DNA of 64,000 nucleotides from Nitrospirales bacterium (lineage in GTDB: Bacteria; Nitrospirota; Nitrospiria; Nitrospirales; UBA8639), in contig JAJDBP010000002.1 in assembly GCA_029261295.1 (NCBI GenBank), positions 62,001-126,000 on the forward strand, given 5' to 3'. Each line of letters begins with the position of its first letter. The first letter of the stretch is position 1. A program made the position numbers and the translations under genes. Positions 17,505 through 26,494 of the stretch are shown in pieces. The notes beneath the pieces are model-generated. The model did no database searches and was not told the DNA's origin. It saw nothing but the letters and a program-made list of their open reading frames with translations.

Positions 17505-18400
17505 TTCTTCTTGTCCAAAAGAAAGTTGATGTTGGTGTTTCCCAGATTTCCTGAACTTCGTAACAGTTGATAGGCTATTTTTTGAACGAGGATTTCAATC
17601 TTTTGTTGTTTAGGGCCTTGGACCCGAAAGTCCCAATGGCCATGCGAATCCGTCTTCGTCATTTTTTGGAACTTTGGCAACGAGACTTCTACCCCTTCAA
17701 TGGGGCTGCCTTCTTCGTCAAAAACGGATCCACCCACTTCCTGCTCTAGCACCACATCTTTTTCTCCAGTGGTGAGATAGAAGACAAATCCGATGACCAT
17801 GAGGCCTAGCAGGGCGAGCCCGATAATCAGCCCCTTTTGAGGGGCAGGGGATGTCACATTGGTAATGTTCACATCCCCACCTGCCTGGATGTTGTCCCTG
17901 TGCACTACCCATCCTTCTTGATCAAACAACACTTTGGCTTTCGCGAGAACGGTTTCGGGATTCCCATGGGGAATGTTGGCTAATGTTTGAATGACCTCCG
18001 CTCTCTCCGATTGGGTGGCTTGGTTAGAAGGCTGTTGCGTTGCCTCAAGGATCCTTGAGATGGCTTGTGGTCTTTCGCGTGCTCGAATCGTTTCTAGAGA
18101 GCGGAGAGAGGCAGGAAGCTGGGTGTCGTCAAGTTTGAGGAGAATTATTTTCTTTTTGAGTGCAAGAGCCGTGCACCATTCTAATTCCACAAAGTGTGAT
18201 TGTGCAGCCTGTTTCGACCAGACTAAAAGGAAGTCGTTCTGTTGATCGATGGCTTCCCCGAGGACTTTCGGCCATTTCTTGCCGCCATGTATTTTTTCTT
18301 GGTCGCGCCAGATGGCTAGACCATTGTTGGAGAGTTCTTCCAACAGTGGGAGTATTTCGTTTAGGTCAGTACGTGAATAACTCAGAAAGGCGCTTGGCAT
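17501..18400 (-). CDS. Membrane-anchored TIR-domain protein
   Basis: The 299-residue protein has an N-terminal TIR domain (about 1-125) with FLSYSRTDL as box 1. HFVELEWCTAL holds a glutamate (E74) at the position of the catalytic residue of NAD-cleaving TIRs. A linker contains the NIQAGGDVNITNV motif. One transmembrane helix lies at about 190-210 (LIIGLALLGLMVIGFVFYL), and a carboxypeptidase-regulatory-like domain at about 220-295 (GGSVFDEEGSPIEGVEVSLP ... KTDSHGHWDF). The TIR would be cytosolic and the C-terminal domain periplasmic. It overlaps the TPR gene by four bases. NADase activity and a defence or signalling role are inferences from family knowledge. Confidence 0.85.
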   Translation of the reverse strand: MPSAFLSYSRTDLNEILPLLEELSNNGLAIWRDQEKIHGGKKWPKVLGEAIDQQNDFLLVWSKQAAQSHFVELEWCTALALKKKIILLKLDDTQLPASLRSLETIRARERPQAISRILEATQQPSNQATQSERAEVIQTLANIPHGNPETVLAKAKVLFDQEGWVVHRDNIQAGGDVNITNVTSPAPQKGLIIGLALLGLMVIGFVFYLTTGEKDVVLEQEVGGSVFDEEGSPIEGVEVSLPKFQKMTKTDSHGHWDFRVQGPKQQKIEILVQKIAYQLLRSSGNLGNTNINFLLDKKK

Positions 18401-18415
18401 GAGGCTTCGCTCGTC

Positions 18416-18598
18416 TCAGGTGTACTTTGCGACCCTATCAGTTTGGGCATGGCGAAACATACTGAAGATGAATATTTTAGGCAAGCGCGTGGGAGGAAGG
18501 GAGTAAATCCTCTTCCAGCCGTTGTCCTCGAGCCATTGGGCGAGGGCTAAAGCCTGGGCATTGTTGGTGCTTGAGTGGCTGATGAAGATTTTGGACAT
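18416..18598 (-). pseudogene. Truncated TIR-domain gene
   Basis: The first 28 residues (MSKIFISHSSTNNAQALALA... to DNGW) are a clear TIR-domain start. The frame then becomes unrelated and stops after 60 residues, well short of the roughly 130 needed for a TIR fold. A neighbouring frame continues for only a few residues (EEDLLPSS). It lies 15 bases upstream of the intact TIR gene in the same direction, so it is probably the remnant of a second TIR gene or of a former 5' partner. A working product is unlikely. Confidence 0.6.
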
Positions 18599-18775
18599 GG
18601 GTTGTTCTGCGGACGGGCTGTTCCATTTTTCTTACAGCAGAAAGCAGTATAGGAAAGTTCACCAAAAATAGGAACGTGTTTTTTGGGGGATCTGCTGATC
18701 CAGAAATTTCTTAGCGGACGGTCTTTATGCAGATCGTGAAGGATTGTGTTGGAAGCGCTGGAGCAGGGTGTAAGA

Positions 18776-18820
18776 AAAAGCGGCCAACCGGAATTTACAT
18801 TATCCGGGTTGGCCGCTTCG
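18776..18820 (-). terminator. Rho-independent terminator of the haem peroxidase gene
   Basis: AAGCGGCCAACCCGG and CCGGTTGGCCGCTT pair on the minus strand and are followed by a T-run. The gene ends 40 bases upstream at 18860. Confidence 0.88.
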
Positions 18821-18859
18821 GTGGTTTTTTAGGGAAGGGGGTTATCGCGTTATTGGCGA

Positions 18860-20557
18860 TTATTTGTGGGCATGCCGATTTTTGTGCCCACCGTGTCGGT
18901 GCCTGTGGTTGTGATGTTTGTGGGGGACGAGAAACACATTATCTTGGATTTCTCGATTGATGGTGGTGTTGCGGCGAATTACATCCGCCAGGGTGGTGGC
19001 TTCCAGCTTTCGTACCTGAAAATTCGGCAAGGCGTTGAGGTAAAAGAATCGGTCGCCATCCCTCAGCCGTTCAAACTGATCGACCAGGATGGTATAGATG
19101 AGTTTCCCGACCATCGCTCGTTTGTAGTGATCTTCAGCTAGGCCTCCGATCCATACATCCACGTGTTCGACTGTTTGGTAGATAGAGGCGAGACGATCCT
19201 GAAGCTCAGGATTGCTGGTGATATCGGCAAAGGTCAGGGCTGGTGAGAGTCCGTAGGCCAGTCGGACATCGTTGTAACTTGGTAACCCATGATCGCGCCC
19301 GCGTTGCAGATTCAGGGAGGCGAGGTCGAATCCTCCAGATCCTGGAAGGCCAAAGAGAAAATTTCGAACATCGTCGATGATGTAAGGATCAGTTTCTTGT
19401 GCCCGATTGGTGGCTAGCCCACGGAGGAGGGGTTCGATTCCGCGTTCGTTCGTAATTCTCCATGGAGAGAAAAATGCCTCGCGCATCGAAAGGTTGCCTT
19501 CGGGGATGGGCGTGCCATTTTTTCTGAGGCGCAGTAATTCTGGCGACAACATGCTATGGCCAAATCGATAGGCTGCTGTGCTGAATTCATTTCGAATGCC
19601 TGGATTTTTCCCAGTATCGTACCCAATGTACGGCTTGAGGGCATCAGGGCCCAGAAGTACTGGCAGAAACTCCTTATAGGTAATGGCTTGGATTAATCCT
19701 CCGACCCTGGCCCTCGCCGCTTCGTAGATGGCATCGCCCCCTAACCGGGGAAACCGGTGATGTAGGCGATCGGCCACGCGGTTATGTTCCCGCATAAATA
19801 GGGTATGCATCGCTGTGAGGCCCACCTGTTCATTGGCTCGAATATCTCCAGCGACAAAAAGAGAGGACGCGGTGCCGCCGTCGTTGGGTAGGCTGCTGGT
19901 GTTAAAAGGCAACAAGTTGCCGGAGCTGGTTTTCAAGCGTCCGGTGCCATCACGTGTTCGCAGGGCTTGGGCTCTTTCCAGGTCAGAGCCGTAGACCATT
20001 GAGGCGTCGATGAATGCCGTTATTTGATTGATTTGTTGTCGTGGATTCTCTGTGGTCTTGCCGGTTTCCTGATCAAAGATTGATCGGTTCATAGGCATTT
20101 CTTGGTTTCCAGTCACCTCCGGATCAAAGTCGGGATCGCCTAAGGGAATGGCAATAGGGAAGGGTTCATTGGGATTGCCACTCGTGAGGTCAATATCGTG
20201 GTCAAGAAATTGCCCCCACTGCCACAGCATATCTGTGGCATTTTTTGCGTTGTAGATTGGCTGATCCTGGGCGGCCACGGCATTCGAAACGTCTCGGACA
20301 TTTGGACGGTCTTCTTCAACCGGTGTAGAAATGTCGTCTGCATAGTCCGGGGCCACTTTCCTAAGGAGTTGGCTCTTCGCGCTTCCCCAAGACGAGTTTT
20401 CGAGATTATTGTTGGTGCCATCAATTGTTCTTGGCTCAACAGCCCATGTGTCATGGGTGATGACACCCAATTCTAGTGTTACAGCACTCATAAGAATGAT
20501 AGCGATGAAGATAGGACGTAAGGGTGATTGATTGTTTAGAGATCTGAAAATTTCCAT
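18860..20557 (-). CDS. Animal-type haem peroxidase family protein
   Basis: The 565-residue exported protein starts at the ATG at 20557, where GAGGGG lies upstream; the frame also opens earlier at 20584. A signal peptide (FIAIILMSAVTLELG) precedes the catalytic domain of the animal haem peroxidase (peroxidase-cyclooxygenase) superfamily. The distal-haem segment QWGQFLDHDIDLT, the DIRANEQVGLTAMHTLFMREHNRVA helix and the proximal-His segment AAYRFGHSML are visible. The C-terminus is a His/Lys/Arg-rich tail (HKHHNHRHRHGGHKNRHAHK). Such enzymes oxidise halides or organic substrates with hydrogen peroxide; here it would act outside the cytoplasm. It is monocistronic. Confidence 0.9.
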   Translation of the reverse strand: MEIFRSLNNQSPLRPIFIAIILMSAVTLELGVITHDTWAVEPRTIDGTNNNLENSSWGSAKSQLLRKVAPDYADDISTPVEEDRPNVRDVSNAVAAQDQPIYNAKNATDMLWQWGQFLDHDIDLTSGNPNEPFPIAIPLGDPDFDPEVTGNQEMPMNRSIFDQETGKTTENPRQQINQITAFIDASMVYGSDLERAQALRTRDGTGRLKTSSGNLLPFNTSSLPNDGGTASSLFVAGDIRANEQVGLTAMHTLFMREHNRVADRLHHRFPRLGGDAIYEAARARVGGLIQAITYKEFLPVLLGPDALKPYIGYDTGKNPGIRNEFSTAAYRFGHSMLSPELLRLRKNGTPIPEGNLSMREAFFSPWRITNERGIEPLLRGLATNRAQETDPYIIDDVRNFLFGLPGSGGFDLASLNLQRGRDHGLPSYNDVRLAYGLSPALTFADITSNPELQDRLASIYQTVEHVDVWIGGLAEDHYKRAMVGKLIYTILVDQFERLRDGDRFFYLNALPNFQVRKLEATTLADVIRRNTTINREIQDNVFLVPHKHHNHRHRHGGHKNRHAHK

Positions 20558-20751
20558 TACTGGTCCCCTCATCATGAGATTCATGAAAAATTGGCATACG
20601 TATTACTATAGGGGGAAAAGGATAGTGAAAAATTTGGGGTTCTTTCTATACCAAAAAGGCGGTATCTAAGGAAAGAGTGCCTGGCTGAGTATTTGGTTTG
20701 AGTGTTAGGATGGCTTTTTCCTTATTTGATTGCCTGGGAGGATTCTAACTT

Positions 20752-21069
20752 ATGGATATTGAAGAGTTTCGACAAATGGTGGAGAAGAAGCCTGATGGGT
20801 TTTTGGGTCGATATGGGTTGGGCGATAAAATACTGCAGACTGGAGAAAATTTAGAAGAAGCGGTGGAGCATTTGAGTGTGGCCGTCCAACTTGATCCGGT
20901 GCACGTGGCCTCGCACTTTGCTTTGGGTCGCGCATTGGCTGGGGTCAAGCGGAATGACGAGGCGAAAAAGGTGTTGGATTCTGGAATTGATGCGGCGCTC
21001 TCGGGTCGCTCGAATGGTGGTGGAGACCTCGTTCCTGAAATGCGTGCGTTAATTCAGAGTTTGGGATAA
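20752..21069 (+). CDS. Small TPR protein
   Basis: The 105-residue protein has no signal peptide. Residues 30-85 hold a TPR-type helical pair (EEAVEHLSVAVQLDPVHVASHFALGRALAGVKRNDEAKKVL) followed by an Ala/Gly-rich tail. GGGAGGA lies upstream of the ATG. It probably acts as a protein-binding adaptor. It is about 55 bases from the amidohydrolase gene and may be co-transcribed with it. Confidence 0.75.
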   Translation: MDIEEFRQMVEKKPDGFLGRYGLGDKILQTGENLEEAVEHLSVAVQLDPVHVASHFALGRALAGVKRNDEAKKVLDSGIDAALSGRSNGGGDLVPEMRALIQSLG

Positions 21070-21123
21070 CCTTTCGGTTCAGGCAGAAAGGTCTGGCAGG
21101 TCAAAGGAGCATGCTCGTCAAAA

Positions 21124-22410
21124 ATGGCCATCCATAAATGTTTTCTCTCATTGAAAATAATCTCGCATGGTTCGCCTGGTTTTGCCTTAGCGTTGGTATT
21201 CCTGGTCAGTGGGTTGTGGAGTGGCTGTAATATTGTTGGAGGTGCGTTTGACTATGAACCCAAGGACTTACAGAGAAACTTGAGCTCAGAGGCTCGGACA
21301 CTTATGGAAGAGGCCTTCAAGGGCATTGATTCTTCAGCACGGCGGGATTACCACACACATATTTTAGGGATGAATACCGAATTGAATGGCACGTTTGTCA
21401 ACGAAGGATGGCAATCACCTTGGAGTGGGCTGATTCATTATATCCAATTTGAGGTCTACAAAAGTTCGGCGGCTATTACCGATGTTGAACAGGCTGATGC
21501 CCAATATCTAGCTCGTTTAAAAGACCTCATCTATCACATGCCGCATTCCGGTAAGTTTGGAATAATGGCTTTTGATTATTTTCATGATGAGCAGGGTCAG
21601 TCCGATCCCGTGTTGACGACTTTTCATGTGCCGAATGACTATGTCATGAAGATTGTGCGGGAGAGTCCGGATTTGTTTTTTCCAATTGTGTCTATCCATC
21701 CCTATCGAACCGATGCGACCACTGTCTTACAACACTATGCCGAACAGGGTGTGCGATTTGTGAAGTGGTTGCCCAATGCGATGGGAATTCATCCTGCCTC
21801 TAAAACCATGAAGGATAAATTGGAGGCCTACTATGGGATTATGCACCGGCATGACATGGTGCTCATCTCCCATACAGGTGATGAAAAGGCCACTGAAGCC
21901 GAAGAATTTCAGAATTTGGGAAATCCATTATTCTTACGAAAGCCTTTAGGCATGGGTGTGAAAGTTGTCATGGCTCATGTCGCCAGTTTGGGAGAATGTC
22001 TGGAAGAAGATGTCACGATCTGTCCTACGGGGACACCCTATATTGATGTGGCTATCCAAATGCTAGAAGAACCACGCTATAAGAAATTGTTATTTGCTGA
22101 TATTTCCGCGTTGACTCAAGATAATCGAAAAGACAATCTCAATAAAGTTCTGGCCAATACGGCTATCCATTCTCAACTCATCAATGGCAGTGATTATCCA
22201 TTGCCTGCCGTCAATATTGTCATTCAGACCAGGACCCTTGAATCTTCTGGATACATTACCGCAGAAGAGCGAGAAGCACTCAATGAAATCTACGACTACA
22301 ATCCTCTGCTGTTTGACTTTGTATTGAAACGGACCTTACGCCATACCGAGACCGGTGTGCAGTTCCCTCCCTCCGTCTTCGCCGAACATCCACTCCTTCC
22401 TACCGGTTGA
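21124..22410 (+). CDS. Amidohydrolase-family metal-dependent hydrolase, lipoprotein
   Basis: The 428-residue protein has a signal peptide with a lipobox-like LWSGC. The rest is a TIM-barrel amidohydrolase-2-type domain: DYHTHI (metal-binding HxH), FFPIVSIHPYR, VRFVKWLPNAMGIHP, LISHTGDE (third His), VVMAHVASLGE, and INGSDYPLPAV (fourth-metal Asp). Such enzymes hydrolyse or decarboxylate small molecules with zinc or another divalent metal. The substrate is unknown. A periplasmic, lipid-anchored amidohydrolase is unusual. Confidence 0.8.
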   Translation: MAIHKCFLSLKIISHGSPGFALALVFLVSGLWSGCNIVGGAFDYEPKDLQRNLSSEARTLMEEAFKGIDSSARRDYHTHILGMNTELNGTFVNEGWQSPWSGLIHYIQFEVYKSSAAITDVEQADAQYLARLKDLIYHMPHSGKFGIMAFDYFHDEQGQSDPVLTTFHVPNDYVMKIVRESPDLFFPIVSIHPYRTDATTVLQHYAEQGVRFVKWLPNAMGIHPASKTMKDKLEAYYGIMHRHDMVLISHTGDEKATEAEEFQNLGNPLFLRKPLGMGVKVVMAHVASLGECLEEDVTICPTGTPYIDVAIQMLEEPRYKKLLFADISALTQDNRKDNLNKVLANTAIHSQLINGSDYPLPAVNIVIQTRTLESSGYITAEEREALNEIYDYNPLLFDFVLKRTLRHTETGVQFPPSVFAEHPLLPTG

Positions 22411-22498
22411 ACTCATCTCTCAAGATTCTCCGAATCGGGGTGTTGGGACTTTATGGGAGAAATTCCTGGACTGCTCAACAATGAACAGACACGATGGC

Positions 22499-24634
22499 TT
22501 ATAAGTCTGTGGCTTGCTGGTAAGCTTCGAAGCGGCGTTTAATTTCTTGAACATATTTGACCGGCTCGGATCCACGGCAATACCCGTGTCGGGCTTGTCG
22601 TGCATATTTCTTTTTGGCCAAGAGCTGAATGGCTTTCTCGACATGTCCAAACCATCGGTCAGGATTCAGGCCTTGCTTACGTGCGAGTCGCCGAGCATCT
22701 CGGACATGGCCGTGCCCGGCATTGTAGCCGGCCAAGGCGAACCAGGTGCGAACATGGACGGGGAGTTCTGGATCAAATCGTTCTCGCACCCAATTCAAAT
22801 ATTGCACTCCTGCATGAATGCCTTTTTCAGGCGTGGTGACCTCTTGAAACCCTAAGCTTCGAGCGGTGCGCGGAAGAACTTGCATGAGGCCCACTGCGCC
22901 TGCCCAAGAGCGAGCCTTGGGATTAAATCGGCTTTCTTGATACATTTGAGCGACGATTAACCGCCAATCAAATCCATAGTGTTTGGCGTGGGGTTGGACT
23001 ATCTTGTCATAGGGCGAGAGCTTACCTGTTTGTGTGGTACGGGTATCGACATGTTGGCGAATGTTGCGTGCATCTTTAAAATATTTTTTGAGGGTCATGT
23101 TATAGAAGAGCCCACGGTATTCTTTCTTCATATATTGATTGAGTGTGTGTAAGAGTTTTGAATTAGATGGGCGAACGGCCCACCCAAGTGGTTGGGGATC
23201 TCCTAAAGGAAAGGCTGCGCGGATATCTTCTCGCCAGGTGAGTTCGATATCTAAGATATGGCTATCCGCTATCGTGAGGTCGTATTCGCCTTCTGCCACT
23301 TTGGCAATCAGTTCTTCGGTCTCTAGGTCCTCGGGTGCGGCTTGAATTTTTACACCAATCCCTTGGTCTTGGAATTGTTTTAGTGTGTTCCAATAGGCGC
23401 TACTTCGACGAATGACTACTGTTCGACCTTCCAGGTCTTCGATTGAAGCTAGATCTTTTTCAGATTCCTTGGCTCGAGTCACAACAATTTCCGAGGCGGT
23501 GAGATAGGGACGAGAAAACTCCACTCCTTGTTGTTGGCGTTGTTCGTTAATCGTCAGGGAGGCGGCAATGACGTCCCCTTTTCCTTCGAGTAGCCATGGA
23601 ATCAACTCTTCGCGAGTTGGTGGCACCACGATTTCCACCCGGAGCTTGTGTTGGTCGGCGAAATGTCGAGCCAATTCATATTCAAATCCCATCAGTTCAC
23701 CACGCCAGAGGAAATATGTTGCGGGGTTGTTTCGTGTGAGAACGCGCAGAATTCCTCGTTTTTGAATGCCTGGTAAGTCTTCTCGGGATTCTGAAGGCTG
23801 ATGCTGGGTGAGATTGACCTTATTGAGAAATGTATTGAGGGCAGCGAGCAAGTCTGAGGCTTGAGGACGGACTCCCCAAGCAATGGATTGATCATCGGTG
23901 ACCGTAAGAGCTGGGCGTAGATCTGAACGGTAAGAGCGCACGGCTTTGACAAGATTGCTGTCCGCCAAGGTGAGGTCAAATGTATGTTGGGCAACACCAT
24001 CTAACATTCCTTCAATATCCAAATGTTCTGGGGCTTCTTGGAGTTGAAGCTTTGGATACTGTTGTTGAAGGGAGGATGCGGTTTCCCAAAAGGTTAAGGA
24101 ACGGTGGACGAAGATGGTTCGGCCGTTAAGATCTGCGAGCTTTTTGAGTTGAGTGTCGTCATGTCGTGTAACGATTTGTTCCTTGGTAGTCGTAATGGGC
24201 ACGGAAAATTTTATGTGTTCCTTGCGTGTGGGGGTGACGGTAAAATTTGCGGCAATGAGATCGCCTTTTCCTTCCAATAAGTAGGGAATGAGATCTTGAT
24301 ATCGGTCGATGGCCACATAGCCGAGTTTCACGCCTATAGAGTCTGCAAAGTTTTCTAACAGCTCGTGTTCATGGTTTTGTGGGAACCCCTGTCGAGGAAG
24401 ATGTGTTGTATGACTGTGTGAAGGACTCAGCACTCGCAAATGCCCGCGTTGTTTGATGGAAGCCAGGTCTCCTTGTTCTACATAAGTAGGAGCCGCTGTC
24501 CTTGCCGTGGTTTGAGGAGATTCTTGTTCGGAAGACCCGCAAGCGGTGACCAAAGCAAGCAGCGTCATGAAACAAACGTAAAACGTTTTTTGAAATACGG
24601 AAGAACAGGGCAATGTTCTTGAGCGACTTCGCAT
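22499..24634 (-). CDS. MltF-like lytic transglycosylase with two solute-binding domains
   Basis: Counting from the ATG at 24634, the protein has 711 residues, a signal peptide and a lipobox (LALVTAC). It contains two tandem bacterial extracellular solute-binding (family 3-like) domains. Each begins with IKQRGHLRVLSPS or IQKRGILRVLTRN and contains PYLLEGKGDLIAANFTVT or PWLLEGKGDVIAASLTIN. A C-terminal SLT domain follows, with catalytic Glu in QMYQESRFNPKA and AVGLMQVLPRTA. Family members such as MltF have one binding domain (about 500 residues), so the second copy is a fusion or duplication. An ORF extending to 24928 overlaps the next gene and is rejected. Role: peptidoglycan cleavage linked to ligand sensing. 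Confidence 0.86.
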   Translation of the reverse strand: MRSRSRTLPCSSVFQKTFYVCFMTLLALVTACGSSEQESPQTTARTAAPTYVEQGDLASIKQRGHLRVLSPSHSHTTHLPRQGFPQNHEHELLENFADSIGVKLGYVAIDRYQDLIPYLLEGKGDLIAANFTVTPTRKEHIKFSVPITTTKEQIVTRHDDTQLKKLADLNGRTIFVHRSLTFWETASSLQQQYPKLQLQEAPEHLDIEGMLDGVAQHTFDLTLADSNLVKAVRSYRSDLRPALTVTDDQSIAWGVRPQASDLLAALNTFLNKVNLTQHQPSESREDLPGIQKRGILRVLTRNNPATYFLWRGELMGFEYELARHFADQHKLRVEIVVPPTREELIPWLLEGKGDVIAASLTINEQRQQQGVEFSRPYLTASEIVVTRAKESEKDLASIEDLEGRTVVIRRSSAYWNTLKQFQDQGIGVKIQAAPEDLETEELIAKVAEGEYDLTIADSHILDIELTWREDIRAAFPLGDPQPLGWAVRPSNSKLLHTLNQYMKKEYRGLFYNMTLKKYFKDARNIRQHVDTRTTQTGKLSPYDKIVQPHAKHYGFDWRLIVAQMYQESRFNPKARSWAGAVGLMQVLPRTARSLGFQEVTTPEKGIHAGVQYLNWVRERFDPELPVHVRTWFALAGYNAGHGHVRDARRLARKQGLNPDRWFGHVEKAIQLLAKKKYARQARHGYCRGSEPVKYVQEIKRRFEAYQQATDL

Positions 24635-24824
24635 AGGCTCAGTGTACCGTGAATACTGCCAAATGGAAGATCTTTGGTGGTTTCCTCTCCCTTTAGGTTT
24701 GGTCGTAAGATCTAAAAAATGAAAAGATATTCTTTTAGGGTCGGTTTGTGATGGGGTATTCAGAATAGTTGCGGGGCAGCTTGGATTCTCGTTTTTAACG
24801 GAACGACTGCATTTGAGGGAATAT

Positions 24825-25676
24825 TCAGGAATGGTGCCAGAGTGTGAGAACTGCGGGCTGGGTGCGAGGGCGGAGTGGGGTGTCGTGAACATAATGCCCC
24901 CGGCAGATGAGACCCGTGGCTTCAACAATATTCTGCGCGATTTTGGCTTCGGATTGGCTGTGATTCACCATAACAAATGATCCGCCAATCACGAGGTTGT
25001 TTGCGATTTTGGTAAACAGGGCCCTTGGATCAAACAAACTTAATGGTAGACGCCAAGCTAAGAGCGGTTTGGGCGTCACGAATGGATACCAGGCGGTGAT
25101 GATCTCGGCAGGTTTGTTGTATTGCCGGTAGTCAGCAACCACATAGTTGGTGTGCGGGAGATCTTGAATATGGCCCTGAGCATAATCAATGCGGCTCCGT
25201 CCATTGCAATAGAGTCGATGGCCATCGACTTCAGTCCCGGTGAGTTGAGACGGATGAAAAAAGGCCTGTAGGGCAGCCGCATAGACAAAATTGGCGCTAC
25301 CGACATCGCAGATTTTACGGTTTTTAATGATTGGCCATTTTAAGGCTTGTCGTGCACGATCCAACAAGTCTAAATAGCCATAGTTGAGGAGTGTTGTTTC
25401 TGGTGGATGGCTCAACTCAAAGCGTGTTCCATAGGTTTCCCCGAGCTCCTCAATACGATGGTATTGAGCTGGAGTCAGATTACCAAGTGTTGTAATTGGT
25501 GCTTCCCGATAGGTTCCTCGCGACCAACGCAATACCTGAGTAGCCTCGTACCAGATGCGATGGTAGCCAGAACGTAGTCGATCGGTCAGGGTGATATCTG
25601 ACCTGGTCATCTGTTGAAGGTCCCCCAACGTAGGTTTGTCTTTTCCTGTGACGGCTTGTTTCGCGAGATTGTTCAT
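24825..25676 (-). CDS. Methyltransferase-like protein
   Basis: The 283-residue cytoplasmic protein has a class I Rossmann start (KICDVGSANFVYAAALQAFF, glycine-poor), an acidic strand-end motif (TGTEVDGHRLYCNG) and a motif-IV-like YVVADYRQYNKPAEIITAWYPF. FTKIANNLVIGGSFVMVNHSQ resembles the post-IV segment. The substrate is unknown. It ends 190 bases before the MltF-like start and has the same orientation, but the intervening bases show no clear link. Confidence 0.6.
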   Translation of the reverse strand: MNNLAKQAVTGKDKPTLGDLQQMTRSDITLTDRLRSGYHRIWYEATQVLRWSRGTYREAPITTLGNLTPAQYHRIEELGETYGTRFELSHPPETTLLNYGYLDLLDRARQALKWPIIKNRKICDVGSANFVYAAALQAFFHPSQLTGTEVDGHRLYCNGRSRIDYAQGHIQDLPHTNYVVADYRQYNKPAEIITAWYPFVTPKPLLAWRLPLSLFDPRALFTKIANNLVIGGSFVMVNHSQSEAKIAQNIVEATGLICRGHYVHDTPLRPRTQPAVLTLWHHS

Positions 25677-25903
25677 TGTCTTCGTTGTTTCTTATCGGTT
25701 TTCTCTCTTCCTCTCTTAATGGTCTTTGCGGTCTTCTTTTCGCTATTCGCAAATTTCTTTTATTTTCGGTCAACCAAACGAGACCACCTGCGTTATTGGA
25801 GATAGCGCGCGCTTTTTTGTAAAAAGGAAGTCTGTTGTCTAAGTCTGGGCACGACTTCATATGGGGAATCTTGTGGGATTACAAATCGAAAAGGAGGATG
25901 AGA

Positions 25904-26494
25904 ATGTCACGATTATTTTTCGTGTGTTGTGTTTTAGGCCTGGTTTGTCTAGGGAATATGGAGTTACCACTAGTCCAGGCTCAAGTTGATGAGGAGACGA
26001 ATGATAAGGCTATTTCAGAGGGAGTGAGAGGATTTGTCGCACGGGTAAATGGGTATCAAAAGATTCCTGCTATCTCCACGCCTGGACATGGGACCTTTCA
26101 TGCTCGGCTTATCCAGGAAGGGCAAGCTGTTGCCTATGTCCTTCGGTACGCCGATTTGCAAGGGCGTCCAGTTCTCGCACATCTTCAATTTGGACGACGG
26201 GGCACGAAAGGTGGAGTGATGGTGGTGTTATGTCAAACGGGGGATCATCCCGACCCCACAGGGAATGCCCCTAGTTGCAATGAGGACGGGATCGTTGAGG
26301 GCGTGATTGCTGAACGGAATATTATTGGACCCGTTGAACAAGGTATTGAGGTCGGAGCATTTCGTGAAGTGTTGCGGGCTCTTGTCTCCCACGCTGGGTA
26401 TGTGAATATTCGGACCACGGCTTTTCCTAGAGGAGAAATTCGAGGTCAAGTTCGAAATATTCAATTGGAAAATGATAATGAAGAAACCCTATAG
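25904..26494 (+). CDS. Exported CHRD-domain protein
   Basis: The 196-residue protein starts at the ATG at 25904, seven bases after AAGGAGG; the frame opens earlier but lacks a signal before this point. The signal peptide (LFFVCCVLGLVCLGN) precedes a CHRD domain (about residues 40-190): FVARVNGYQKIPA, GTFHARLIQEGQAVAYVLRY, LAHLQFGRRGTKGGVMVVLC, and a final YVNIRTTAFPRGEIRGQVR. CHRD domains occur in chordins and many bacterial secreted proteins of unknown role. It stands alone. Confidence 0.88.
   Translation: MSRLFFVCCVLGLVCLGNMELPLVQAQVDEETNDKAISEGVRGFVARVNGYQKIPAISTPGHGTFHARLIQEGQAVAYVLRYADLQGRPVLAHLQFGRRGTKGGVMVVLCQTGDHPDPTGNAPSCNEDGIVEGVIAERNIIGPVEQGIEVGAFREVLRALVSHAGYVNIRTTAFPRGEIRGQVRNIQLENDNEETL

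Noticed and set aside
19410-19450. GGGGTTCGATTCCGC as a tRNA T-arm
   Set aside because: It lies inside the peroxidase gene and no matching acceptor, D or anticodon arms are visible.
24635-24928. N-terminal extension of the MltF-like protein
   Set aside because: It would overlap the neighbouring methyltransferase gene and precede the signal peptide; the ATG at 24634 starts a proper lipoprotein signal.
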